From NCBI RefSeq assembly GCF_001634365.1, contig NZ_CP014579.1, forward strand, positions 434,001 through 498,000: 64,000 nucleotides of DNA, given 5' to 3'. Below are positions 35,722 to 44,816 of this stretch, one piece after another. A program made the translations under genes and the position numbers. The DNA is from Paraburkholderia phytofirmans OLGA172 (lineage in GTDB: Bacteria > Pseudomonadota > Gammaproteobacteria > Burkholderiales > Burkholderiaceae). Numbering within the stretch: the stretch's first letter is position 1; each line of letters begins with the position of its first letter. The notes below the pieces were generated by a model. It saw only the letters and a list, made by a program, of their open reading frames with translations, made no database searches and was not told the DNA's origin.

Positions 35722-36465
35722 TCACAGATAGAACATCCGGTCTTCATCCGACTTCACAGGATGCGGTTCGGCTTCTTCACGGTCCTCATAGAACTTCAGC
35801 ACCGCTTCGAGCACCTGGTCCGGATCGTCGATCACCTGCATCAAGTCCATATCTGTCGGATTGATCAGGCCCATCGGCGTGAGCGAGTTCTTGAACCACG
35901 CAAGCAGGCCTTCCCAGAACTCGCCGCCCACCAGAATGATCGGCACGTGGCGCGACTTCTTGGTTTGAATCAGCGTGAGGACTTCGGCAAGCTCGTCCAG
36001 CGTGCCGAAGCCGCCCGGCATGACGATCACTGCATCCGAGTTTTTGACGAACGTAACCTTGCGCGTGAAGAAATGGCGGAAGCGCAGCGAGATGTCCTGC
36101 CACTGATTGCCCGATTGCTCGTGCGGCAGTTCGATGTTCAGGCCGACCGAAGGCGCCTTGCCCGCATGGGCGCCCTTGTTGGCCGCTTCCATAATGCCGG
36201 GGCCGCCACCCGAGATGACCGCGAAGCCTGCGTCCGACAGCTTGCGCGCAATTTGCGTGGCGAGTTTGTAATACGGCGAGTTCGGTTTCAGGCGCGCTGA
36301 ACCATAGATGCTGACAGCCGGACGAATCTCCGAGAGGTACTCGGTCGCCTCGATAAACTCTGCCATAATCGTGAACATCTGCCACGATGCGCGGGCCTTC
36401 TTAGCCGTTGCGCGCTCTTGATCTGCGAGTGATCGCAGACTCGGTATCACTTTTCTCTTAGTCAT
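35722..36465 (-). CDS. LOG-family (TIGR00730) nucleotide phosphoribohydrolase-like protein
   Basis: This 247-residue Rossmann-fold protein carries SGGGPGIMEAANKGA and PGGFGTLDELAEVLTLIQTK, the PGGxGTxxE signature of the LOG/lysine-decarboxylase-like family. Known members remove the ribose-phosphate from nucleoside monophosphates; some release cytokinins. The protein has an N-terminal extension of about 45 residues compared with the minimal family. If translation starts at the first ATG, only one base separates it from the polA start on the other strand. A later ATG at residue 30 or 34 would leave more room for promoters. Confidence 0.88.
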   Translation of the reverse strand: MTKRKVIPSLRSLADQERATAKKARASWQMFTIMAEFIEATEYLSEIRPAVSIYGSARLKPNSPYYKLATQIARKLSDAGFAVISGGGPGIMEAANKGAHAGKAPSVGLNIELPHEQSGNQWQDISLRFRHFFTRKVTFVKNSDAVIVMPGGFGTLDELAEVLTLIQTKKSRHVPIILVGGEFWEGLLAWFKNSLTPMGLINPTDMDLMQVIDDPDQVLEAVLKFYEDREEAEPHPVKSDEDRMFYL

Positions 36466-36466
36466 A

Positions 36467-39208
36467 ATGCCTGAAGAACGAAGCCTTGAAGGTAAGACCC
36501 TGCTATTGGTAGACGGTTCGAGTTATCTGTACCGGGCCTACCATGCGATGCCTGATCTGCGCGGACCCGAGGGTGGTCCGACGGGTGCGCTCTATGGAAT
36601 GATCAACATGCTGCGGCGCATGCGCAAGGAAGTCACAGCAGAGTATAGCGCGTGCGTGTTCGACGCCAAGGGCAAAACGTTCCGCGACGACTGGTATGCC
36701 GACTATAAGGCGAACCGCCCGTCGATGCCGGACGATCTCTCGCGTCAGATCGAGCCGATCCACGTCGCCGTGCGCGCGCTCGGCTGGCCGCTTCTGATGA
36801 TCGAAGGCGTCGAAGCCGACGACGTGATCGGTACGCTCAGCACCGAGGCGGAAAAACGCGGCATGAAAGTGATCGTGTCGACTGGGGACAAGGATCTGGC
36901 GCAGCTCGTGTCGGATCATGTCACCCTCATCAATACGATGACTAACGAGAAGCTCGACCGCGAAGGCGTGATCGCCAAATTCGGCGTGCCGCCGGAGCGC
37001 ATTATCGATTACCTGTCGTTGATCGGCGATACCGTCGACAACGTGCCCGGCGTCGAAAAATGCGGGCCGAAAACGGCGATCAAATGGCTGACGCAGTACG
37101 AAACCCTCGATGGCATCGTCGCACATGCGGACGAGATCAAAGGTGCGGTAGGAGACAATCTGCGACGTGCGCTCGATTTTCTGCCAATGGCGAAGAAGCT
37201 CGTCACCGTCGAGCGCCAATGCGATCTGACCGGCCATATCGTGTCGATCGAAGAAGGCCTGGAAAGCCGGCCGGAATCGCGCGAGGAGCTGCGCGACGTG
37301 TTCACGCGCAACGGCTTCAAGACCTGGCTACGTGAGGTGGAAGTCGCGGAAGCCGTGGAAGGTCCCGAGACCGACGTGCCGCCGGCGCTCACCGTGGATC
37401 ACGAGCGTCATTACGATACCGTGCAGACCTGGGAGCAGTTCGACGCCTGGCTTGAGAAAATCAACGCCGCCGAGCTGACTGCGTTCGATACCGAAACCAC
37501 CTCGCTCGATCCGATGACCGCGCAAATCGTGGGGCTGTCGTTGTCGGTCGAGCCTGGTTACGCTGCTTATGTGCCGGTTGCGCATCGCGGTCCGGACGCG
37601 CCCGTGCAACTGCCGCGCGACGAAGTCCTCGCGAAGCTCAAGCCGTGGCTGGAAAGCGCCGAACACAAGAAGGTCGGCCAGCACATGAAGTACGACGAAC
37701 AGGTGCTGGCGAACTACGGCATCGAAATGCGCGGCGTCGAACACGACACGCTGCTGGAATCGTACGTGCTCGAATCGCACCGTACGCACGACATGGACAG
37801 CCTCGCGCTGCGCCATCTCGGCATCAAGACGATCAAGTATGAAGAGGTGGCGGGTAAAGGCGCGTCGCAGATCGGCTTCGACGAAGTCGCGCTGGACAAG
37901 GCTGCCGAGTATGCGGCGGAAGACGCCGACATCACTTTGCGTCTGCATCAGGCCTTGTATCCGCAAGTGGCCGCGGAGAAGACGCTCGACTACGTGTATC
38001 GCGACATCGAAATGCCGACCTCGCGCGTCTTGCGCAAGATGGAGCGCACCGGCGTGCTGATCGACGCCGAAAAGCTGCGCGCGCAAAGCAGTGAAATCGC
38101 CACGCGTCTGATTCAGCTGGAAAGCGAAGCGTATGTGCTGGCTGGTGGCGAATTCAATCTTGGTTCACCGAAGCAGATTGGTCAGATTTTCTTCGAGAAG
38201 CTCGAATTGCCGGTGGTCAAGAAGACCCCGAGCGGCGCGCCGTCCACCGACGAAGAAGTGCTGCAAAAGCTCGCCGAAGACTATCCGTTGCCGAAGATCC
38301 TGCTGGAACACCGCGGGTTGTCGAAGCTGAAATCGACCTACACTGACAAGCTGCCGCGCATGGTCGACGCCCAAACTGGCCGCGTACATACGAACTACGC
38401 GCAGGCGGTGGCGGTCACGGGCCGGCTGGCGTCGAACGATCCGAACCTGCAGAACATTCCCGTGCGTACCGGCGAAGGGCGTCGTATCCGCGAGGCGTTT
38501 ATCGCGCCGCCGGGCCACAAGCTCGTCTCCGCGGACTACTCGCAGATCGAATTGCGCATCATGGCGCACATTTCCGGCGACGAATCCCTGCTGCGGGCGT
38601 TCTCGCAGGGCGAAGACATTCACCGCGCCACTGCAGCGGAGATTTTCAGCGTGACGCCGCTCGAAGTGTCGAACGATCAACGGCGCGTAGCAAAGGTCAT
38701 CAACTTCGGTCTGATCTACGGCATGAGCGCGTTCGGTCTTGCCGCGAACCTCGGCATTACGCGCGACGCGGCCAAGCTGTATATCGACCGCTACTTCGCG
38801 CGCTATCCGGGCGTCGCGCGTTATATGGACGAAACGCGTCTGAGCGCGAAGGCCAAAGGCTACGTGGAAACCGCGTTTGGGCGCCGCCTGTGGCTGCCGG
38901 AGATCAACGGTGGTAACGGTCCGCGCCGTCAGGCCGCCGAGCGCGCGGCCATTAACGCGCCGATGCAAGGCACGGCTGCCGACCTGATCAAGCTGTCGAT
39001 GATCGCGGTGCAGAAATGGATCGAAGAGTCGAAGGTCGGTACGCGCATGATCATGCAGGTGCACGACGAACTGATTCTCGAAGTGCCCGACGCGGAATTG
39101 TCCGACGTACGTAAGCGCTTGCCGGAACTGATGTGCGGTGTCGCCGCGCTGAAAGTGCCGCTGGTCGCCGAAGTAGGCGCCGGCCTGAACTGGGAAGAAG
39201 CGCATTGA
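36467..39208 (+). CDS. polA: DNA polymerase I
   Basis: This 913-residue enzyme for repair and Okazaki-fragment processing has three domains. The 5'-3' exonuclease (about 1-300) has LLLVDGSSYLYRAYHA and STGDKDLAQLV. The 3'-5' proofreading exonuclease (about 320-510) retains AFDTETTSLD, so it looks active. The polymerase (about 540-913) has SADYSQIELRIMAHIS, the DQRRVAKVINFGLIYGMSAF helix and MQVHDELILEVP. The start, MPEERSLEGKT, has no evident ribosome site and lies one base from the divergent LOG gene start, so its promoter must lie inside that gene unless the LOG start is further in. Confidence 0.96.
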   Translation: MPEERSLEGKTLLLVDGSSYLYRAYHAMPDLRGPEGGPTGALYGMINMLRRMRKEVTAEYSACVFDAKGKTFRDDWYADYKANRPSMPDDLSRQIEPIHVAVRALGWPLLMIEGVEADDVIGTLSTEAEKRGMKVIVSTGDKDLAQLVSDHVTLINTMTNEKLDREGVIAKFGVPPERIIDYLSLIGDTVDNVPGVEKCGPKTAIKWLTQYETLDGIVAHADEIKGAVGDNLRRALDFLPMAKKLVTVERQCDLTGHIVSIEEGLESRPESREELRDVFTRNGFKTWLREVEVAEAVEGPETDVPPALTVDHERHYDTVQTWEQFDAWLEKINAAELTAFDTETTSLDPMTAQIVGLSLSVEPGYAAYVPVAHRGPDAPVQLPRDEVLAKLKPWLESAEHKKVGQHMKYDEQVLANYGIEMRGVEHDTLLESYVLESHRTHDMDSLALRHLGIKTIKYEEVAGKGASQIGFDEVALDKAAEYAAEDADITLRLHQALYPQVAAEKTLDYVYRDIEMPTSRVLRKMERTGVLIDAEKLRAQSSEIATRLIQLESEAYVLAGGEFNLGSPKQIGQIFFEKLELPVVKKTPSGAPSTDEEVLQKLAEDYPLPKILLEHRGLSKLKSTYTDKLPRMVDAQTGRVHTNYAQAVAVTGRLASNDPNLQNIPVRTGEGRRIREAFIAPPGHKLVSADYSQIELRIMAHISGDESLLRAFSQGEDIHRATAAEIFSVTPLEVSNDQRRVAKVINFGLIYGMSAFGLAANLGITRDAAKLYIDRYFARYPGVARYMDETRLSAKAKGYVETAFGRRLWLPEINGGNGPRRQAAERAAINAPMQGTAADLIKLSMIAVQKWIEESKVGTRMIMQVHDELILEVPDAELSDVRKRLPELMCGVAALKVPLVAEVGAGLNWEEAH

Positions 39209-39396
39209 CGTGAATGTGACGGCGCGCGTGATAGGCGATAACGTCGCGCGCATGTCACATATGCGTATTGATGGCTTGTGATAACCCGTGCCGCTCGCGG
39301 ACAATCGCCAGGACGGACGGCGTGCGCTTCATGATTCATACGCGCTTCATGCACGCCGTCGCGACGCATAACCCATCGGCAAATACGGAGAGTTCA

Positions 39397-40746
39397 ATGC
39401 ATCGTTTTATCGTCGTTGGCGGGGGCGCGGGGGGGCTGGAGTTGGCGACGCGCTTAGGCGACCGCTATGCACCCCGGAAGAACAAAGGTGGCGTGCGCGC
39501 GCAAGTGACGCTCGTCGACCGCAATCCAACCCATATCTGGAAGCCGCTGCTGCATGAAGTGGCAGCCGGCAGCATGGACCCGTTCACCCAGGAACTCGAA
39601 TATGCGGCGCAAGCGCGCTGGCACGGCTTCGAGTTTCAGCAGGGCGAGCTGACCGGTCTGGACCGCGCGAACAAGCGTCTCACGCTCGGTACCGTGCTCG
39701 ACGACGATGGCGCAGAACTATTGCCCGAACGCCAGCTTGAATACGACACGCTGATCATCGCGATCGGCAGCACCACGGCGTTCTTTGGCGTGAAGGGCGC
39801 GCCCGAGTTTTCCCTCGCGCTCGATACGGTCAGCCAGGCGGAGCGTTTCCGCAAGCGCCTGATCGCGGCCTGTATGCGCGCGGAGCATCAGGTGCATGAA
39901 CCTGTCGAGTCGAACCCGGGGACGTCGCCTTCATCGGAGCCGCGCATTCAGGTGGCGATCGTCGGCGGCGGCGCGACGGGCGTCGAACTCTCGGCTGAGT
40001 TGCGCAATACGGCTCAGGTCTTGTCCGCGTACGGCTTGCATAAGCTCGATCCGCGGCACGACGTCGGCATCGTGCTGATCGAGGCGGGGCCGCGCATTTT
40101 GCCGGCCTTGCAGGAGCGTGTGTCGACGGCCACCGCCGAATTGCTCACCAAGCTCGGCGTGAAGCTGATGATCGGTGAGACCGTGGCCGAGGTCGCGCCC
40201 GGCATGATCCGCACGGCCAGCGGTAAAACTGTGCGCGCCGATCTGACGGTGTGGGCGGCGGGCATCAAGGCGCCCGCTATCCTGAGTGAGCTCGACGGCC
40301 TGCCGGTCAACCGTCTGGGGCAACTCATCGTGCGCCGCACGCTGCAAACCGAAATCGACGACAACATCTTCGCGCTCGGCGACTGCGCGGCTTGCCAATG
40401 GCCGGGCAACGAGCGCAACGTGCCGCCGCGCGCGCAAGCGGCTCACCAGCAGGCGAGCTTCCTGTTGAAGGCGCTTGCGGCCCGGCTCGAGAACAAGCCG
40501 CTGCCCGAATTTACCTATCGCGACTTCGGCTCGCTGGTGTCGCTCGGGCACTTCAGCGCGGTCGGCAATCTGATGGGCGGTGTGATCGGCGGCAATATGC
40601 TGATCGAAGGGCTGTTCGCGCGCTTCATGTACATGTCGCTGTACCGGCTGCATATCGCGGCGCTGCACGGCTACGCGCGGATGGTGCTCGACACCTTCGC
40701 GCATTGGTTGCGGCGCACCACGCTGCCGCGGGTCAAGCTGCACTGA
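39397..40746 (+). CDS. ndh: type II NADH dehydrogenase
   Basis: This 449-residue FAD protein oxidises NADH and reduces ubiquinone without proton pumping. It has an N-terminal FAD motif (FIVVGGGAGGLELATRLG), a second nucleotide motif for NADH (IQVAIVGGGATGVELSAELR), FALGDCAACQWPG for flavin contact, and a C-terminal membrane-associating amphipathic region. I chose the ATG at 39397 (GGAG six bases upstream) because the upstream extension is not protein-like. A stem-loop follows the stop. It is monocistronic between polA and a dienelactone hydrolase-like gene. Confidence 0.92.
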   Translation: MHRFIVVGGGAGGLELATRLGDRYAPRKNKGGVRAQVTLVDRNPTHIWKPLLHEVAAGSMDPFTQELEYAAQARWHGFEFQQGELTGLDRANKRLTLGTVLDDDGAELLPERQLEYDTLIIAIGSTTAFFGVKGAPEFSLALDTVSQAERFRKRLIAACMRAEHQVHEPVESNPGTSPSSEPRIQVAIVGGGATGVELSAELRNTAQVLSAYGLHKLDPRHDVGIVLIEAGPRILPALQERVSTATAELLTKLGVKLMIGETVAEVAPGMIRTASGKTVRADLTVWAAGIKAPAILSELDGLPVNRLGQLIVRRTLQTEIDDNIFALGDCAACQWPGNERNVPPRAQAAHQQASFLLKALAARLENKPLPEFTYRDFGSLVSLGHFSAVGNLMGGVIGGNMLIEGLFARFMYMSLYRLHIAALHGYARMVLDTFAHWLRRTTLPRVKLH

Positions 40747-40763
40747 GGGCAGACCGCGCTCGA

Positions 40764-40820
40764 GAAGGTTGCATCTGCAACAGGATGCGGGTGAAGCGTA
40801 TCCTGTTGCCTCCAACCTTC
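40764..40820 (+). terminator. nested inverted repeats between ndh and the hydrolase gene
   Basis: The inner stem is GCAACAGGAT/ATCCTGTTGC (10 bp, 13-base loop). The outer stem, GAAGGTTG/CAACCTTC (8 bp), encloses it. The element starts 18 bases after the ndh stop and ends 16 bases before the next start codon, right at its ribosome site. It may end ndh transcription or control translation of the following gene. Confidence 0.6.
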
Positions 40821-40836
40821 ACCCGAGGAGCGCCGC

Positions 40837-41709
40837 ATGCTGAAACCCGACATCGACAGCCTGGTCCCGCACGTTCCCTTCAATCGCCGTACCTTCATCA
40901 AGGCCGCGCTCGGCACCGGTTTCGCCGCGGCCGTGCTGCCGGTGTCGGCGCAAACCATCCATACCGATAGCGACGGTCTTGAAGCCGGCGAGATTGGCGT
41001 GCGCTCCGGCGACACGCTCGTGCCGGCCTATCGCGCACAGCCGAAGGGCAAGACGCATTTGCCGGTGATCATCGTGATCCATGAGGCGTTCGGCGTGCAT
41101 GAGCATATTGCCGATGTGTGCCGGCGCTTTGCCAAGCTAGGTTATCTGGCGATCGCGCCGGATCTGTTCGTCCGCGAGGGCGATCCGTTGGTGCTGCCGA
41201 CCATCCAGCAGATCGACGATCAGATTCTCAGCAAGGTGCCGGACGAGCAGGCGCTGGACGACCTCGACGCTACCGTCGCATGGGCGGGCGAGCACGGCGG
41301 CGATCTTAACCGGCTCGGCGTGAACGGTTTTTGCTGGGGAGGACGTATCGCGTGGCTGTATGCGGAGCACAATCCGCGGCTCAAGGCTGCGGTAGCGTGG
41401 TACGGGCGCGTGGGCGGAGATCACAGCGCGACCACGCCCGCGAACCCGCTCGATCGTGTCGGCGATCTGCACGCACCGGTGTTGGGGCTATACGGGCTGC
41501 AGGATCAAAGCATCCCACAAGCCACACTTGCGCAGATGAAGCAGGCCATCGCCCAGGGTCCGCAGGTGGGCCGTGGCTCGCAATTCGTCGTATACGACGA
41601 CGCGGGCCACGCGTTTTTCGCGGATTACCGGCCGAGTTACAAGAAGGCTGATGCCGAGGATGGCTGGCGACGTGTGCTGGTGTGGTTCAAGCAGCATGGG
41701 GTCGCGTGA
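40837..41709 (+). CDS. exported dienelactone hydrolase-family protein
   Basis: This 290-residue alpha/beta hydrolase has a twin-arginine signal at the N-terminus (FNRRTFIKAALGTGFAAAVL, arginines 17-18). The catalytic Cys is C166 in GFCWGG, with the Asp near GLQDQSIP and the His in DDAGHAF completing the usual DLH triad. Family members open lactone rings such as dienelactone; many exported ones have unknown substrates. The ATG has GAGGAG eight bases upstream. A structured element lies just before it. The sequence does not show the substrate. Confidence 0.88.
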   Translation: MLKPDIDSLVPHVPFNRRTFIKAALGTGFAAAVLPVSAQTIHTDSDGLEAGEIGVRSGDTLVPAYRAQPKGKTHLPVIIVIHEAFGVHEHIADVCRRFAKLGYLAIAPDLFVREGDPLVLPTIQQIDDQILSKVPDEQALDDLDATVAWAGEHGGDLNRLGVNGFCWGGRIAWLYAEHNPRLKAAVAWYGRVGGDHSATTPANPLDRVGDLHAPVLGLYGLQDQSIPQATLAQMKQAIAQGPQVGRGSQFVVYDDAGHAFFADYRPSYKKADAEDGWRRVLVWFKQHGVA

Positions 41710-41796
41710 GGGCGCGCGCTTGCTTGGTCCAGCGCGCGTTCGATACCTTCGTTTGACGTGCCATAACGGCGTGCCGATGCGCTCGGCTGAAGGAAT

Positions 41797-41838
41797 GCAA
41801 AAGGCCACAGCCGCTTTCCAGCGGCCGCGGCCTTTTGC
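41797..41838. terminator. bidirectional intrinsic terminator
   Basis: GCAAAAGGCC and GGCCTTTTGC form the outer stem, with an inner GCCGCT/AGCGGC stem. A-rich and T-rich flanks make it work on both strands. It separates the convergent dienelactone hydrolase and sulfurtransferase genes. Confidence 0.85.
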
Positions 41839-41862
41839 CAATCGTCCCGCTTGATGGGTCGC

Positions 41863-42732
41863 TTAAGGATTCGGGCCCGTTGCAACCGGCCGCTTCGGAT
41901 CAGAACTCCATTCGCTCCACGATCCGGCATACAGTGCCGCGCCATGCATGCCGGCGATCTCCATCGCGAGCGCGTTCACGCACGCCGTCACGCCTGAGCC
42001 GCATTGCAACACGACATGTTCCGGCGGCGTGTCGGCCAGCAACGCATGGAATTCCTCACGCAGCGTGTGTGCCGGCTTGTAGCGGCCGTCGGCGGTGAGG
42101 TTGTCCTTGAAGAACCGGTTGAGCGCGCCAGGAATATGGCCGCCGACGCGATCTAGGGTTTCGTTTTCACCGCGATAGCGATCGTTCGCGCGCGCGTCGA
42201 CCACGACGCGTTCTTTCGTGCCGAGATTGCGCTCGACGGTCTGCACGTCCACTGTGACGGAGAGTGGCGCGCCGGCTTTGAAGTCACCGGTATTCTGCGC
42301 TGGCGCGTCCTGCGTCAGCGGATGACCGGCGGCCTGCCAGGCTTGCAGCCCGCCGTCGAGCAGCGCGACCGCATCGTGGCCCAGCCAGCGCAGCAGCCAC
42401 CATGCGCGCGCGGCGTACATACCACCCTGCGCGTCATACGCGACCACCTGCTGACCCTGTTTGAGCCCGCGCGACTCCAGCGTCTCCACCAGCCGCGCGC
42501 GATCTGGCAGCGGATGGCGGCCATTGTGGCCGTTCTTCGGTCCTGACAGATCGCGATCGAGGTTTAGATAGTGCGCACCTGGCAAATGCCCGGCCAGATA
42601 GGCTTTCTCGCCCGCCTCGGTGTCTGCCAGATCGAAACGGCAATCGATGACGAACACGCTGCCCGGCGCGGCGGCTAGCCGTTCCGCGAGGTTGGTCGCG
42701 GAGATGAGTGTGGTGTAGTGAGTGTGCGGCAT
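41863..42732 (-). CDS. sseA: 3-mercaptopyruvate/thiosulfate sulfurtransferase
   Basis: This 289-residue protein consists of two rhodanese domains. The second holds the active-site Cys C244 in the loop CGSGVTA, the SseA-type (3-mercaptopyruvate) signature. The first carries VIDCRFDLAD and LDGGLQAW. It transfers sulfur from mercaptopyruvate to acceptors such as thiols or cyanide. The ATG at 42732 has AGGAG six bases upstream; the longer open frame upstream is only repeat sequence. A four-copy array of palindromic repeats occupies its leader. Confidence 0.92.
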   Translation of the reverse strand: MPHTHYTTLISATNLAERLAAAPGSVFVIDCRFDLADTEAGEKAYLAGHLPGAHYLNLDRDLSGPKNGHNGRHPLPDRARLVETLESRGLKQGQQVVAYDAQGGMYAARAWWLLRWLGHDAVALLDGGLQAWQAAGHPLTQDAPAQNTGDFKAGAPLSVTVDVQTVERNLGTKERVVVDARANDRYRGENETLDRVGGHIPGALNRFFKDNLTADGRYKPAHTLREEFHALLADTPPEHVVLQCGSGVTACVNALAMEIAGMHGAALYAGSWSEWSSDPKRPVATGPNP

Positions 42733-42745
42733 GACGTCTCCTGTG

Positions 42746-42940
42746 TCGACCGGAGTTAGCGCTTTAGCGCTTACTCCGGTCCCATGCAAAGCGGTCGACC
42801 GGAGTTAGCGCTTTAGCGCTTACTCCGGTCCCATGCAAAGCGGTCGACCGGAGTTAGCGCTTTAGCGCTTACTCCGGTCCCATGCAAAGCGGTCGACCGG
42901 AGTTAGCGCTTTAGCGCTTGGTCCGGTCCCATGCAAGATG
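42746..42940. repeat. tandem array of four 34-nt palindromic repeats upstream of sseA
   Basis: Four copies start at 42748, 42797, 42846 and 42895, a constant period of 49. Each is a near-palindrome with arms GACCGGAGT/ACTCCGGTC around the core GCGC-TTTA-GCGC, separated by a 15-base linker containing CCCATGCAAAGCGG. The fourth copy has ACTCC changed to GGTCC. On the minus strand the order and orientation relative to sseA match those of the array upstream of the GMC gene at 13881-14046. A transcript would fold each unit into a hairpin of about 14 bp with a TAAA loop. False open frames span the array. Confidence 0.92.
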
Positions 42941-43021
42941 GTTGCGAAGCGGGCGATTGCGGCGCTTGCCCGGCGGCTTGGCGCTGTTAGCGAATGGCCG
43001 AACGATACTGATAGTCTAAAC

Positions 43022-43049
43022 AAAAAAAGACGAGCCGAAGCCCGTCTTT
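43022..43049 (-). terminator. intrinsic terminator of the Rieske oxygenase gene
   Basis: On the minus strand GACGGGC-TTCG-GCTCGTC is followed by a run of seven T. One wobble pair is present. It lies about 65 bases after the oxygenase stop and fits a classic rho-independent terminator. Confidence 0.9.
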
Positions 43050-43114
43050 CCATGCCTTGATGCGGCTCACTCAAGGATCGGCTCAAACGCCGATCAAAGC
43101 GGGCCGCGGGCGAA

Positions 43115-44221
43115 TCAGATCGCGCCGAGTTCGCGCCGCAAGAACTCGTGGAAGTGCTGCATGCCGTCTTCCATGGGGCTCTGATACGGGCCGACCTGCG
43201 ATTCGCCGCGTTCCATCAGCGCGCGGCGGCCTGCGTCCATGCGCTCGGCGATCTCGTCGTCTTCGCGGGCCGTTTCCATATAGGCGGCGCGCTCGGCTTC
43301 GACGAACTCCCGTTCGAACAGCGCGATTTCCTCAGGATAATAGAACTCCACCACATTGGTGGTCTTCTGCGGACCGCGCGGAATCAACCACGACACCACC
43401 AGCACGTGCGGATACCACTCGATCATGATGCCGGGGTAGTACACCATCCAGATCGCGCCGAAATCGGGCGGATTGCCTTCGCGGAAGCGCAGCACCTCGT
43501 CGTGCCATTTACGGTACGTCGGGCTGCCCGGCTGCTCCAGATCCTTGTGGACGCCGACCGTCTGCACGCTGTACCACTCGCCGAATTCCCACGTCAGGTC
43601 GTCGCAATTGACGAAGCTGCCGAGGCCCGGATGGAATGGCGCGACGTGGTAGTCCTCCAGATAGACCTCAATAAAGGTCTTCCAGTTGTAATTGCACTCG
43701 TGCACTTCGACGTGATCGAACATGAAGCCCGAAAAATCGAAGTGTTGCTTGGTGCCGAGGCGCGCCAGATCCCGCGCGACGTCGCGCCCCTGCGCTTCGA
43801 ACAGCAGGCCTTGCCAGTTCTGCAGCGGCGTGGCGCCGAGATTCAGGCAGGGGTTATCCGCAAAATGAGGTGCACCGAGGAGCTGGCCGTTCAGGTCGTA
43901 CGTCCAGCGATGCAGGGGGCAGACGATATTCTCCGTCTGGCCGCGGCCGTTGAGCATGATGGCTTGCCGGTGGCGGCACACGTTCGACAGCAGTTCGACT
44001 TGCGACTGCTGGTTACGGACGAGCACGCGCCCTTCGCTCTCGCTGGGCAAAGCAAAATAATTCCCCGCTTCGGGCACCATGAGATCGTGGCCGATGTAGC
44101 GAGGACCTTTCTTGAAAAGGGTGTCGATTTCGCGCGTTAAAAGCGCTTCGTCAAAGTAAGCCGTGACTGGCAGCTGGCTGTGGACAGACCGCAACTGCAA
44201 TGCATTGCTCAGATTGGACAT
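43115..44221 (-). CDS. Rieske 2Fe-2S aromatic ring-hydroxylating oxygenase, alpha-type subunit
   Basis: This 368-residue protein has a Rieske domain with C82-x-H84 (CRHRQ) and C101-xx-H104 (CPLHRW). Its catalytic domain has the mononuclear iron histidines H192 and H197 in DYHVAPFHPG. The ATG at 44221 (MSNLSNALQL) follows a GGGAG-type site; the longer frame upstream is not protein-like. The family hydroxylates or demethylates aromatic or quaternary ammonium substrates using electrons from a reductase. No reductase or beta subunit is encoded next to it, so a partner must be elsewhere. The substrate is unknown. Confidence 0.9.
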   Translation of the reverse strand: MSNLSNALQLRSVHSQLPVTAYFDEALLTREIDTLFKKGPRYIGHDLMVPEAGNYFALPSESEGRVLVRNQQSQVELLSNVCRHRQAIMLNGRGQTENIVCPLHRWTYDLNGQLLGAPHFADNPCLNLGATPLQNWQGLLFEAQGRDVARDLARLGTKQHFDFSGFMFDHVEVHECNYNWKTFIEVYLEDYHVAPFHPGLGSFVNCDDLTWEFGEWYSVQTVGVHKDLEQPGSPTYRKWHDEVLRFREGNPPDFGAIWMVYYPGIMIEWYPHVLVVSWLIPRGPQKTTNVVEFYYPEEIALFEREFVEAERAAYMETAREDDEIAERMDAGRRALMERGESQVGPYQSPMEDGMQHFHEFLRRELGAI

Positions 44222-44507
44222 TCCCACTCCCGTGAAGACGTGAAAGCAGTGAACAACCCAACCATCGAAGATTCGATTTAGGGAACCCGAGATTATACCC
44301 GTTTCCCCCGCCTTGGGGCGCTTAAGTGACTGATTTAGGTCAAAAATGTCAAGCAAGTTCAAGGTTTTCGCCACGGACCAATCGTTTTTTTTCTGCGAGA
44401 CTGAGGGTCGGACACGGATGGCAAAGGCGGGGCGTGGGCTGGCGATGGGATCGGAAATGTCGCTTTTGCCGTAGAATGTCCGACTTGTTTTAATTTTGCG
44501 ACTATTC

Positions 44508-44816
44508 ATGGCGAAGACCGCGTCGAAAGATACTGCTGCCGCGCCTGCTGAAGGCGTCGATACCATGCCGCTGCCCGAGAACTATGAGGCGGCCCAGGCC
44601 GAGCTGGAAGGGCTGGTTGCGCGCATGGAAAGCGGCAATCTCAGCCTCGAGGAGTCGCTCACCGCCTACCGGCGCGGTGCGGCTCTCGTGGCGTTTTGCC
44701 AGCAGCAGCTCGAGAAGGTCGAGCAGCAGGTGCGCGTGCTCGATGGCGAGACGCTCAAGCCACTGCCCATGAATACCGCAGGCACAGCCGCTACTGAAAG
44801 CGGGGACGACCTATGA
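44508..44816 (+). CDS. xseB: exodeoxyribonuclease VII small subunit
   Basis: This 102-residue helical protein has the XseB core [20 protein letters not shown] and [20 protein letters not shown] followed by [13 protein letters not shown]. It binds the XseA large subunit in the nuclease that degrades single-stranded DNA. The N-terminal 25 residues are Ala/Thr-rich and variable. Its stop overlaps the ispA start by ATGA, giving the conserved xseB-ispA-dxs order of proteobacteria. A TAGAAT element about 35 bases upstream may be its -10 box. Confidence 0.93.
   Translation: MAKTASKDTAAAPAEGVDTMPLPENYEAAQAELEGLVARMESGNLSLEESLTAYRRGAALVAFCQQQLEKVEQQVRVLDGETLKPLPMNTAGTAATESGDDL

Noticed and set aside
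42746-43086. Open frames running through the repeat array, including an N-terminal extension of sseA
   Set aside because: They encode only translated repeats; a strong ribosome site lies before the ATG at 42732, which matches the family start.
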